From the NCBI GenBank assembly GCA_020056045.1, contig JAGVIM010000204.1:1-13893 (forward strand): DNA of 13,893 nt, read 5' to 3'. The notes beneath the pieces are model-generated. The model was not told where the DNA came from and searched no databases. It worked only from the letters and a program-made list of their open reading frames with translations. The stretch comes from Nanobdellota archaeon. GTDB taxonomy: Archaea > Nanobdellota > Nanobdellia > Pacearchaeales > GW2011-AR1. Within the stretch, counting starts at the first letter, position 1, and the number at the start of each line of letters is the position of its first letter. Below are positions 1-5,590 of this stretch, piece after piece. The translations under genes were made by a program, and so were the position numbers.

Positions 1-104
1 ATGGCAATACAAATAATGCCAGCCTATATGCATTTTGGATTGGGTTGTCTGCAAATATTCAATCATTTCTAGAAGATAATAAACTAAGAGTAGTTAAAAA
101 ATAA
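1..104 (+). CDS. C-terminal end of a gene cut by the window edge
   Basis: The third forward frame is open from the window edge to a TAA at 102-104. It gives about 33 residues ending in an amphipathic stretch (SLYAFWIGLSANIQSFLED) and a basic tail (NKLRVVKK). Codon choice (AAT, CTA, AGA, AAA) matches the other genes of the window. The product cannot be recognised from so short a tail. A competing 23-codon frame starts with the ATG at base 1, but it looks like a shadow. The stop is followed by a C/T-rich spacer, which fits the end of a transcription unit. Confidence 0.45.
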   Translation, partial: GNTNNASLYAFWIGLSANIQSFLEDNKLRVVKK

Positions 105-111
105 AATAACT

Positions 112-200
112 AAACCTCCCTCCCCTCATCACAAACATCTCAACCTCAACTAAATAATCTCATTAACATCTCATTAGATATTAACATTACTAATCAATAA
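112..200. other. C/T-rich spacer with a copy of the recurrent ACATTA element
   Basis: Directly after the first stop codon there is a C-rich tract (CCTCCCTCCCCTC, 115-127) that stands out in this AT-rich window. It is followed by two ACATC/ATTAACAT-type repeats and the segment ATTAACATTACTAATCAATAA-like at 180-200. That segment resembles the element found again at 5482, 7771 and 8281. No open reading frame of note is visible. Confidence 0.4.
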
Positions 201-235
201 GAAAAATAACTTCAGACAAAGTCTAATTATTTTTC
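201..235. repeat. Imperfect inverted repeat / stem-loop upstream of the small gene at 257
   Basis: GAAAAATAA plus AGAC (201-209, 214-217) pairs with GTCT plus TTATTTTTC (221-224, 227-235) around an AAA loop. There is a small asymmetric internal loop (four bases against two). The total arm length is 17 and 15 bases. It ends 21 bases before the ATG at 257, so it could lie in the leader or promoter of that gene. Confidence 0.5.
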
Positions 236-256
236 ATCAATAATATAAAAATCACA

Positions 257-469
257 ATGAAAATAAAATTTTTAGGAATAGGATGGAAAAGCAAAGTTTC
301 GCAAAAAAGAGCTACATTATCTATCTCAATAAACAAACTAGTTGCTGAGGGGTGTTGTATTGAAAAAGGGCAGGTTCTTTATTCATACTTAGCAGAAGAT
401 GAAAAAGGAAGAAAGATTATTATAACTTATTTGGATGAAAAGAAAAAGGAGAAAAGTAATATTATATAG
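257..469 (+). CDS. Small protein, possible SpoVT/AbrB-like swapped-hairpin domain
   Basis: This is a 70-residue protein that I do not recognise with certainty. Residues about 13-60 follow the general plan of archaeal AbrB-type DNA-binding domains: a basic Ser-containing strand (KSKVSQKRATLSISI), a short helix (NKLVAEG), an EKGQVLYSYL turn-strand that resembles the usual KGD turn, and a last strand (GRKIIITYLD). The C-terminus is lysine-rich. AbrB domains often serve as antitoxins, and the neighbourhood is full of toxin-antitoxin genes, so an antitoxin role is possible but only inferred. A short open frame starts nine bases after its stop (478), as if a downstream partner had existed. No good TATA box is seen at the leaderless distance. 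The stem-loop at 201-235 is the most notable upstream feature. Confidence 0.5.
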   Translation: MKIKFLGIGWKSKVSQKRATLSISINKLVAEGCCIEKGQVLYSYLAEDEKGRKIIITYLDEKKKEKSNII

Positions 470-477
470 AAAAAATT

Positions 478-576
478 ATGACTTTTACAAAAAAGTATGA
501 TGAACTATTTAGAGAATTAAAAAAATTATCCCTCACTCTCTCCCCGCCAGCCAATAATTCAGCCATAACTGTATAA
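478..576 (+). pseudogene. Possible truncated partner gene start (32 codons)
   Basis: An ATG nine bases after the previous stop opens a frame whose first 17 residues (MTFTKKYDELFRELKKL) have the look and codon use of a genuine AT-rich helical N-terminus. From about base 528 the composition changes abruptly to C-rich DNA, the residues become Ser/Pro-rich, and the frame stops. This suggests the first codons of an operon partner of the 257 gene joined to unrelated DNA. It could equally be chance. The downstream half overlaps the minus-strand frame at 533-697. Confidence 0.25.
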
Positions 577-697
577 CTGCCAGAGGAATCATAGCTAAAC
601 CCAACCAATATAAAAGAGGCACGGCAGAGGCAAGAAATCCTTGCAAAATCTTCCCCTTCTTCCTCCTCCTCTCCCTTCTCTGCCTGCTTTTAACCAA
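533..697 (-). CDS. Possible small basic membrane protein, atypical composition
   Basis: A minus-strand frame of 54 codons starts at TTG (697-695); the frame is closed upstream by a TGA at 706-704. It encodes a strongly basic head (SRQRRERRRKKGK) followed by about 33 hydrophobic residues in one or two membrane segments (LASAVPLLYWLGLAMIPLAV, then IQLWLNYW). This positive-then-hydrophobic layout is typical of a small membrane protein with the head in the cytoplasm. The composition is unlike the neighbours: Arg is mostly AGG, with GGG and CTG codons and much higher GC. That points to acquired DNA, a relic, or a chance frame in a G-rich strand. Only a non-ATG start is available and no clear promoter is seen. 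Confidence 0.3.
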   Translation of the reverse strand: MVKSRQRRERRRKKGKILQGFLASAVPLLYWLGLAMIPLAVIQLWLNYWLAGRE

Positions 698-775
698 CCC
701 ATCTCATTTTGACATTAAGCTACCTATATCAGCCTTATGAAATAGTTTCGGGATAGAATTAAAGTGAAACAATCA

Positions 776-789
776 AAAGGCTTAAATAG
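776..789 (+). promoter_or_regulatory. Archaeal BRE/TATA promoter of the AbiE-like operon
   Basis: AAAGG followed by CTTAAATAG is a textbook archaeal BRE-TATA arrangement. The TATA centre lies about 27 bases before the ATG at 812, so transcription would begin at or next to that ATG (a leaderless transcript). A GTGAAA/TTTCAC inverted repeat (764-769 and 794-799) flanks the TATA box and may be a regulator site. Confidence 0.7.
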
Positions 790-811
790 TTCATTTCACA
801 TAGTAACTAAA

Positions 812-1465
812 ATGGTTATTATAAAAAACAAAGTTTCAAGAAAAATTATTGATAAACTTAGGTCAGATAATAAAAAAATTATAACCAAAGAAGAGATTAT
901 CAAAACAATTAAAGATTATTCAAAAATTTATAAAATAAAAATCAATCTAATAAGTTTATGGACTTATTTGAGAAAAGCGGATTATATAAAACGTATTTTA
1001 GGAGATTATTATTATATTTATTCCCTGGAAGAGAGATATAATCATTATTGTAAATTTTCAGAAGAAGAGTTAGTTTTTCTTGTTTTAGAAAAAATGAATA
1101 TTAAATGGTATTTAGGGCTAGAAAGTGCTTTAAAAGAAAATAAAATAACTTGGCAGGCACTTAATATTATGATGATAATAAATAATCATTTTTCTGGAAT
1201 TAAAAAATTAGGAAACTCAAAATTTAAGTTTATTAAAACAAAAAATAACAAATTTAAATTTGGTTTAATTAAAAAGAAAACTAATAATAATGTGATATTT
1301 CTTTATTCAGACTTAGAAAAAACTTATCTTGATTTTCTTTATTTTCTTTCTTATAAAGGGAAGGATATAAATATTTTAAAGAAAAATTTAGACTTTAAAG
1401 TAGAAAAAAGCAAAATTATAAAATATGTAAAATATTATTCTATTAAAGTTCAAAAGGTGATATAA
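812..1465 (+). CDS. AbiEi-like antitoxin / transcriptional regulator (COG5340-like)
   Basis: This is the first gene of a two-gene operon, predicted antitoxin and autoregulator of the following AbiEii-type toxin. The start is placed at ATG 812 (217 residues) rather than GTG 764, because the TATA box at 781-789 lies inside the longer version and sets transcription to begin near 812. The N-terminal part looks like a winged helix (ITKEEIIKTIKDYS, then LWTYLRKADYIKRI and a Gly-Asp-Tyr wing). The middle shows the family pattern YLGLESALKENKITWQ, and later YSDLEKTYLDFLYFLSYKG matches the conserved ‘S-x-x-E-R/K-T-hydrophobic-D’ block seen also in the second copy at 2809. In characterised AbiE systems this protein binds inverted repeats in its own promoter and neutralises the toxin without tight complex formation. 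Very Lys/Asn/Ile-rich. Its TAA shares one base with the toxin ATG. Confidence 0.75.
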   Translation: MVIIKNKVSRKIIDKLRSDNKKIITKEEIIKTIKDYSKIYKIKINLISLWTYLRKADYIKRILGDYYYIYSLEERYNHYCKFSEEELVFLVLEKMNIKWYLGLESALKENKITWQALNIMMIINNHFSGIKKLGNSKFKFIKTKNNKFKFGLIKKKTNNNVIFLYSDLEKTYLDFLYFLSYKGKDINILKKNLDFKVEKSKIIKYVKYYSIKVQKVI

Positions 1466-2442
1466 TGGTTTCAGAAAATATTATCAGGAAATTTGTAGCT
1501 CAAATAAAAGAAAAGCATAAGGAAATTAGTGAATCAACTATTGAAAAAGATTTTTATCTCACATTGCTTCTTAATGAAATTAGCAAGAATATAGAAGAAA
1601 ATAAAGATTCTTTATTCTCTAAACTTGTTTTTAAGGGGGGAACCTTATTAACAAGAGTTCATTTAGATTATCATCGTATAAGCGAAGATCTTGATTTTAC
1701 TTATTTAGATAATAGAAAATTAAACAAACTTTCTGCAAAACAGAGAAAAAAAGTTATTTCAAATACGACTGATAAATTAGTGGAAGAAATCAATAAAGTA
1801 AGCAAGAGACTTAATTTAGACTTTTCTACAAATAAAGCAGATAAAAAATATTGTAAAGTTATGGATAGAAAAAATGTGTATCTATTTAGAATCTATTACA
1901 ATCCTGTATATGGTGCAGAAGAGTTTATTAAATTTGAAGTTAATTTTAATGATGAATTGATTTATCCGATTTTATTTGAAGATATTAAACATTTATTTGA
2001 TGCTGAAATAGTTAAAGATTTGGAGTTTATTGAGAATCTTAAAATACAAATAAAGAAAAATATCCCTTGCTATGATTTAAGAGAAATAGCTGGAGAAAAG
2101 ATAAGAGCAATTTTAACCAGGCCAACAATTAAAGAAAGAGATTTACTTGACATTTTTTTAATCTCAAATACAATCAACCTTGAAAAGGATCTGGATAAGA
2201 AAAAGATTGTAAATAAAATAATAAGTTCTAAATCTTTTATTAAAGGGCTTTCTGAAAAAATAAAAGAAAATATAAGTATGTTAACTAAAAATAGAAATGC
2301 TATAATCGAAGAAAGATCTAAACTAAGTTTAATTAAAATTAAAGAAAAAGAATATTCTGATTTTGAAAAAAAGATAATGCCATTTCTAGTTGAAATTGGA
2401 GAACAATCCTTATTAGAGCTTGAAAGTTATCCAAAAAAATAA
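1465..2442 (+). CDS. AbiEii-type nucleotidyltransferase toxin
   Basis: This 325-residue protein fits the AbiEii/DUF1814 nucleotidyltransferase family. Visible motifs: EKDFYLTLLL (27-36); KGGTLL (57-62) with the Gly-Gly nucleotide-binding turn; SEDLDF (73-78) with the two metal-binding Asp D75 and D77; a candidate third acidic residue E158 in KFEVNF; EKIRAI (211-216) with R219; and KERDLLDI (223-230) with D226 and D229. All four family motifs are present, so the enzyme is probably active. Members act as toxins by transferring nucleotides from NTP; some (MenT) modify the 3' end of tRNA. The plain role is growth arrest upon phage infection or loss of antitoxin. The ATG overlaps the stop of the antitoxin gene by one base, and an AGGTGA ribosome-binding site (1455-1460) lies in that gene, which supports translational coupling. 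Confidence 0.88.
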   Translation: MVSENIIRKFVAQIKEKHKEISESTIEKDFYLTLLLNEISKNIEENKDSLFSKLVFKGGTLLTRVHLDYHRISEDLDFTYLDNRKLNKLSAKQRKKVISNTTDKLVEEINKVSKRLNLDFSTNKADKKYCKVMDRKNVYLFRIYYNPVYGAEEFIKFEVNFNDELIYPILFEDIKHLFDAEIVKDLEFIENLKIQIKKNIPCYDLREIAGEKIRAILTRPTIKERDLLDIFLISNTINLEKDLDKKKIVNKIISSKSFIKGLSEKIKENISMLTKNRNAIIEERSKLSLIKIKEKEYSDFEKKIMPFLVEIGEQSLLELESYPKK

Positions 2443-2700
2443 TTCTAAAACCAGTTTCACATATAACAAAAAGGTAAGAATTATAAACTTTAAATAAAAA
2501 TCTATGAAAATTGCTATTAAAAATAGGTATTATTATCTTAATATCTAATATGAAATGAGGGAGTAGTAAGAATAAAGATGGACTAATCTCTCACCATTCA
2601 ACAGTTGCCATAACCTCCTAAGAATAGGAGATAACTAAACAGCCTAACCACCCCCCTTATCTCTCGCCAAGCTTTATCTATAATCTCTATTACATTACCA

Positions 2701-2721
2701 AACCTAAAAGAAATTTAGGTT
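2701..2721. promoter_or_regulatory. Perfect inverted repeat, possible operator of the orphan AbiEi-like gene
   Basis: AACCTAAA (2701-2708) and TTTAGGTT (2714-2721) form a perfect 8-base inverted repeat around AGAAA. A third CCTAAA half-site follows at 2732-2737. The cluster lies 19-55 bases upstream of the TATA box for the 2809 gene. AbiEi proteins are known to bind inverted repeats in their own promoters, so autoregulation is a reasonable inference. A transcript hairpin is the alternative. Confidence 0.45.
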
Positions 2722-2755
2722 ATCTTCAGTTCCTAAATTTTTTCAAACCGCAAGA

Positions 2756-2763
2756 TTTATATA
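2756..2763 (+). promoter_or_regulatory. TATA box of the orphan AbiEi-like gene
   Basis: TTTATATA is a strong archaeal TATA match. Transcription is expected to begin about 25 bases downstream, near 2785, leaving a leader of some 20-25 bases before the ATG at 2809. Confidence 0.6.
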
Positions 2764-2808
2764 TTGTTTTTGTTTTAGATACCCCTACTAAACATAGTAT
2801 TAAAGAAA

Positions 2809-3561
2809 ATGAAAAAAACAAGAGAATTTGCAGGCATGAGTCCTAATCAAGAAAGGATAATGAGTATTCTGGAATATAAGAAAATAGAGATAATTACCAG
2901 AAAAGAATTAATAAGCCTGATTAAAGAACACACAAAAGTCAAAGATATTTTTGATTTAATTGAAAAATTACAGAAGAAGAAAAGGCTTGTTTCAATCAAA
3001 AGAGGAGTTTATATGATTGTTCCTTTTAGTTCTGTGGATAAAATATGGGCTTTAGATGAATATAGTATTCTTGATTATTTACTAAAGGAAAATTATTATA
3101 TCGGACTATACAATGCATTTAATCTGCACGGGTTTACAGAGCAAATTCCAAACAAGATGTTTGTATTTAACACAAAATATTCTGCAGATAAAAAAATCTT
3201 GCATTATAACTTTAAATTTTTTAAAATAAAAAAAGAGAAGTTATTTGGCATTTTTAAAAATAAATACCCTTATTCTGATAAAGAAAGAACAATAATTGAT
3301 GCTCTTGAGTATCCTGAATATCTTGGGGGTTTAAGCGAGGTTATAGATCGAGTTAAAAATGTAAAATACAATAAAGGCAAATTAATTAATTATGCTACTC
3401 AGTATGGTAGTGTTAAAATAATAAAACTTATTGGAATCTTGACAGATAGTAATAAATTATTTAGTTTATTGAAAAAAAAGAAAGCATTATCTTACTATAC
3501 TACTATTAGAAAAACAAGAACTAAACTTTTGGATAAAAAATGGAAACTAAGATTGATTTAA
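2809..3561 (+). CDS. Orphan AbiEi-like antitoxin / regulator (COG5340-like)
   Basis: This 250-residue protein shows the AbiEi plan more clearly than the copy at 812. The N-terminal winged helix runs about residues 12-72 (ITRKELISLIKEH, then FDLIEKLQKKKRLVSIKRG with a GVYMIVP wing). The core has YIGLYNAFNLHGFTEQIP, FVFNTKYS, FKFFKIKKEKLFG, and the family hallmark YSDKERTIIDALEYPEYLGG. The C-terminal part (YGSVKIIKLIGIL) would be the toxin-neutralising half. An AbiEii toxin gene normally follows directly, but here none does; only a short frame overlapping the 3' end (3540-3587) remains. It may now act as a solitary regulator or anti-toxin against the 1465 toxin, or be a relic on its way out. 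The reading frame itself is intact, with its own strong TATA box and possible operator. Confidence 0.82.
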   Translation: MKKTREFAGMSPNQERIMSILEYKKIEIITRKELISLIKEHTKVKDIFDLIEKLQKKKRLVSIKRGVYMIVPFSSVDKIWALDEYSILDYLLKENYYIGLYNAFNLHGFTEQIPNKMFVFNTKYSADKKILHYNFKFFKIKKEKLFGIFKNKYPYSDKERTIIDALEYPEYLGGLSEVIDRVKNVKYNKGKLINYATQYGSVKIIKLIGILTDSNKLFSLLKKKKALSYYTTIRKTRTKLLDKKWKLRLI

Positions 3562-3587
3562 AAAAAGAAGCTGAAATATTAAAATAA
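3540..3587 (+). pseudogene. Remnant start of a lost partner (toxin) gene
   Basis: An ATG overlaps the last codons of the AbiEi-like gene in another frame and reads METKIDLKKEAEILK before a TAA. This has the position of an AbiEii gene start (the intact pair at 1465 overlaps in the same way) and a credible helical N-terminal sequence. What follows (AAATAAAAAAATG...) does not continue into a nucleotidyltransferase in any frame. The simplest reading is a toxin gene that lost everything but its first 15 codons. A chance frame cannot be excluded. Confidence 0.35.
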
Positions 3588-3591
3588 AAAA

Positions 3592-3729
3592 ATGAAACCC
3601 TATCAAAAAAATAAAATAATTTGGAATTGGAGAAAAAGAAATGGTTGTGCTAAATTCGATTTAAGAAATAGAAATATTATTCTTTATGATGGAGGATTAT
3701 TTACTATAGAAAAAGAAATTTTTTCTTGA
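3592..3729 (+). CDS. Unrecognised 45-codon frame
   Basis: This is a short open frame starting at ATG 3592, four bases after the previous remnant. The product has a basic head (NWRKRNGCAKFDLRNRN) and ends ILYDGGLFTIEKEIFS. It resembles nothing I can name. Its last 26 bases run antisense to the DUF3800 stub. There is no promoter of its own; it would have to be co-transcribed from 2756. It may be a fragment of a degraded gene or noise. Confidence 0.22.
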   Translation: MKPYQKNKIIWNWRKRNGCAKFDLRNRNIILYDGGLFTIEKEIFS

Positions 3730-3904
3730 TTATATCATAGAATCTTTCATCTTTTGACTCATATTTTCTAAAAATAGCCCATGAAATAAAATCTAAAACC
3801 TGCAAACAACCCTCTCTATTAGAATTTTTATGCTCAACATCTATTTCACACCCCATATTTTTATTTTTTATTTTAAACTTAATATATCTATCAAGAACAC
3901 CCAT
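3704..3904 (-). pseudogene. C-terminal stub of a DUF3800 protein
   Basis: This 66-residue frame carries what looks like the C-terminal end of DUF3800 proteins (RNase H-like fold, often phage- or defence-associated). The visible signature is D22 and S28 in IDVEHKNS, then LQVLDF (34-39) with D38, SWAIFRKYESKDERFYDIIKKKF. Full-length members are around 200-250 residues, so the first two thirds are missing. The frame is closed by a TGA just upstream of the ATG, and the ATG lies inside the last codons of the glycosyltransferase gene (14-base overlap). The ATG is therefore probably fortuitous and the piece a truncated relic joined to that gene. Expression as a small protein from the same transcript cannot be excluded. 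Confidence 0.6.
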
Positions 3905-5393
3905 AAACCTTCAAATCACTTGCACTATAAACAACCTCACACCCATTAATTAATTTATCAAAGCTTTCCTTTTGCTCAAGCTTTAGCTTTGATACTGAAA
4001 AACTATCTGCTGTAACATAATAAGGCCTTTTTATTGTATTAATAATTTCATAATCAATCATTCTAGCTCCACTATATCTATCAACAACCTCAAAAACTTT
4101 CATATTTCCTATTTCTATTGTTTTATTCCAGGAAATCTGATCACTTCCTCTTCCATCCATTGTAAAAGGAATAACATAATCAGGCTTTCTAACATACCAC
4201 TCAAGGTCTGAAGAAAATAATGAAATTAAAACATTATCCCTATCTTTTAATTTAGCAATTATGTTTTCTGGCACAGACTTATAGTTTGCCTCAGGACTTG
4301 AATAATCATTATAAGCATGATTATAATTTATTGGTTTTATTATATTAACATAGGTATATGGAAAAATTAAATTTGATGGAATTATAAGAACACAAAATAG
4401 AGTAATTAACATTATCTTTCCATATTTTTCATATAAAAATGAAAAGAACAATGAAAAATAAAGAACAAGAGGAAAAACAAAAAAATAAGCATATCTAAGA
4501 GCAAAAGTTTGCAAAGAAAATATTCCAATAAGCATAACAATTGAAGGAATAATAATTAAAAGAGTAAGTTTTTTCTTTTTGAAAAATGACCAGAATAGTC
4601 CTGGAATAAAAAGAATAAGCAAATAATGCATATTATTTGTAAAAGCATAATAAGATTCAGAATAATTCATTGTAGAATCTGTTGATACTGAAGAAAGCCC
4701 AACAGCAGGCATAAACTTTTGAAAAAGAGAGATAGCAGGAAGTATTGCAAGAAGTTTATTGTATTTTGTATTATAATATAAAATATGAAGTATAATAAAA
4801 GGAGCAAGAACAAGAGCTGCAATCTGAGTATCTAATGCAATAAAAAATGCAACTAACGAACCAATAAGATAAATAATTTCCTTTTTACTATTTTTACTAA
4901 TCTTTTCCCCACTTTTTCTAGAATATTCTCCTGACTTATATAATAAATAAATAGAAAGAAAAAACATTAACTGAAACAACTGATAAAACCTTGCCTGTCT
5001 TGAGAAAAATACTTCCAAATAAAAAACAGAAAAAAACAATGCAGCTACTATTCCACCTGTCTTTGAATATTCTTTGCCTATTAAATAAGCAAGAACAATC
5101 GTAAGCATTCCAAATAAAACAGAAACAAGCCTTGCATTAAAATCATTTATTCCAAATAAAAGAAAAAATGCCTGAACATAATGAAAAATATAATCCCTAT
5201 AAACAAGTCCAGAATCAAAAATAGGAACTCCTTTTTCAATAATCATTTTTGAAGCCATTGATGAAGTTGCTTCATCAATCCAAAGAGGAGAATATCCTAG
5301 ATCATATACCCTTAGAACAAATGCAAATATTAATATGGCAAAAAGTAAAATCAGTTGAATATTCAAAAACTTAAACTTATTCATATAATTCAT
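3891..5393 (-). CDS. GT-C membrane glycosyltransferase, GT39/ArnT-like
   Basis: This 500-residue multi-pass membrane protein is predicted to move a sugar from a lipid-phosphate donor to an acceptor on the outer side of the membrane. Residues 12-29 form the first membrane helix. LWIDEATSS follows, with the D40-E41 pair at the place of the catalytic acidic residue of PMT/ArnT (GT39) enzymes in the first external loop. About ten more hydrophobic segments continue to residue 350, and the last 150 residues form a soluble domain (FSSDLEWYVRKPDYVIPF, then a Cys-ending tail). In archaea such enzymes decorate surface glycans or membrane lipids; the acceptor cannot be told here. A TTATTAAAC box (5413-5421) on the minus strand lies about 24-27 bases upstream of the ATG at 5393. 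An internal ATG at 5384 is an alternative. The tail overlaps the DUF3800 stub. Confidence 0.8.
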   Translation of the reverse strand: MNYMNKFKFLNIQLILLFAILIFAFVLRVYDLGYSPLWIDEATSSMASKMIIEKGVPIFDSGLVYRDYIFHYVQAFFLLFGINDFNARLVSVLFGMLTIVLAYLIGKEYSKTGGIVAALFFSVFYLEVFFSRQARFYQLFQLMFFLSIYLLYKSGEYSRKSGEKISKNSKKEIIYLIGSLVAFFIALDTQIAALVLAPFIILHILYYNTKYNKLLAILPAISLFQKFMPAVGLSSVSTDSTMNYSESYYAFTNNMHYLLILFIPGLFWSFFKKKKLTLLIIIPSIVMLIGIFSLQTFALRYAYFFVFPLVLYFSLFFSFLYEKYGKIMLITLFCVLIIPSNLIFPYTYVNIIKPINYNHAYNDYSSPEANYKSVPENIIAKLKDRDNVLISLFSSDLEWYVRKPDYVIPFTMDGRGSDQISWNKTIEIGNMKVFEVVDRYSGARMIDYEIINTIKRPYYVTADSFSVSKLKLEQKESFDKLINGCEVVYSASDLKVYGCS

Positions 5394-5481
5394 ATAAAAA
5401 ACACAAAATCATAGTTTAATAACTTTTTTAATGAATAAATGTTAATTTGAATGCTCATTCTAAGCTCAATGCTTTCTCTTA

Positions 5482-5541
5482 TCATCTTCTTTTTACATTA
5501 ATATTACTAATAATTTATTTCATATTAAGCTACTAATAATT
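5482..5541. repeat. Bipartite recurrent intergenic element, copy 1
   Basis: The first half, TCATCTTCTTTTTACATTAA (5482-5501), is followed by TATTACTAATAATTTATTT and a second half, CATATTAAGCTACTAATAA (5521-5539). The first 20 bases recur exactly at 6190-6209, and the full two-part layout recurs at 7771-7825. It lies between divergent genes, upstream of the TATA box of the 5591 gene. Confidence 0.6.
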
Positions 5542-5560
5542 ATTAATCAAACATACAAAT

Positions 5561-5570
5561 ATTTTAATAG
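5561..5570 (+). promoter_or_regulatory. TATA box of the lipoprotein-like gene
   Basis: ATTTTAATAG is centred about 26 bases before the ATG at 5591, which predicts a leaderless transcript. Confidence 0.5.
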
Positions 5571-5590
5571 CTAATTTTATTATATTTTTC

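Larger units (their letters stand above)
470..811. other. 342-base spacer: GC-richer block plus promoter of the AbiE-like operon
   Basis: The spacer contains the short forward fragment (478-576), the minus-strand small frame (533-697), a pyrimidine tract at 652-683, and one copy of the recurrent element (ACATTAAGCTACCTATAT, 712-729). The promoter of the next operon sits at 776-789. No tRNA or other structured RNA gene was recognised. The block 530-700 is clearly richer in G+C than its surroundings. Confidence 0.45.
2443..2808. other. 366-base spacer between toxin operon and orphan AbiEi-like gene
   Basis: No convincing gene is visible on either strand. The spacer holds a small perfect hairpin (CTCCTA-AGAA-TAGGAG, near 2617-2632), a C-rich tract (2643-2668), a perfect 8-base-pair inverted repeat (2701-2721), an extra half-site CCTAAA (2732-2737) and the promoter of the next gene (2756-2763). 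On the minus strand AGGAGG sits just before a six-codon frame, which is not a credible gene. Confidence 0.5.

Noticed and set aside
1..72. 23-codon frame starting with ATG at base 1
   Set aside because: Short, no upstream context, and the overlapping third frame is open to 104 with better codon use.
160..200. CRISPR-like short repeats (ATTAACAT units)
   Set aside because: Units are imperfect, unevenly spaced and too few, with no spacers of constant length and no cas genes.
496..503. TGATGA, possible C box of a C/D small RNA
   Set aside because: No matching CTGA D box at a suitable distance and no C'/D' pair.
764..811. GTG at 764 as start of the AbiEi-like gene
   Set aside because: The BRE/TATA box at 776-789 lies inside this extension and points to the ATG at 812.
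2587..2614. Minus-strand AGGAGG followed by ATG
   Set aside because: The frame has only six codons; a chance strong ribosome-binding site in a G-rich strand.
2443..2808. Search for a tRNA or other stable RNA in the long spacer
   Set aside because: No cloverleaf, no GGTTCRAAT-type B box and no extended GC-rich stems were found.
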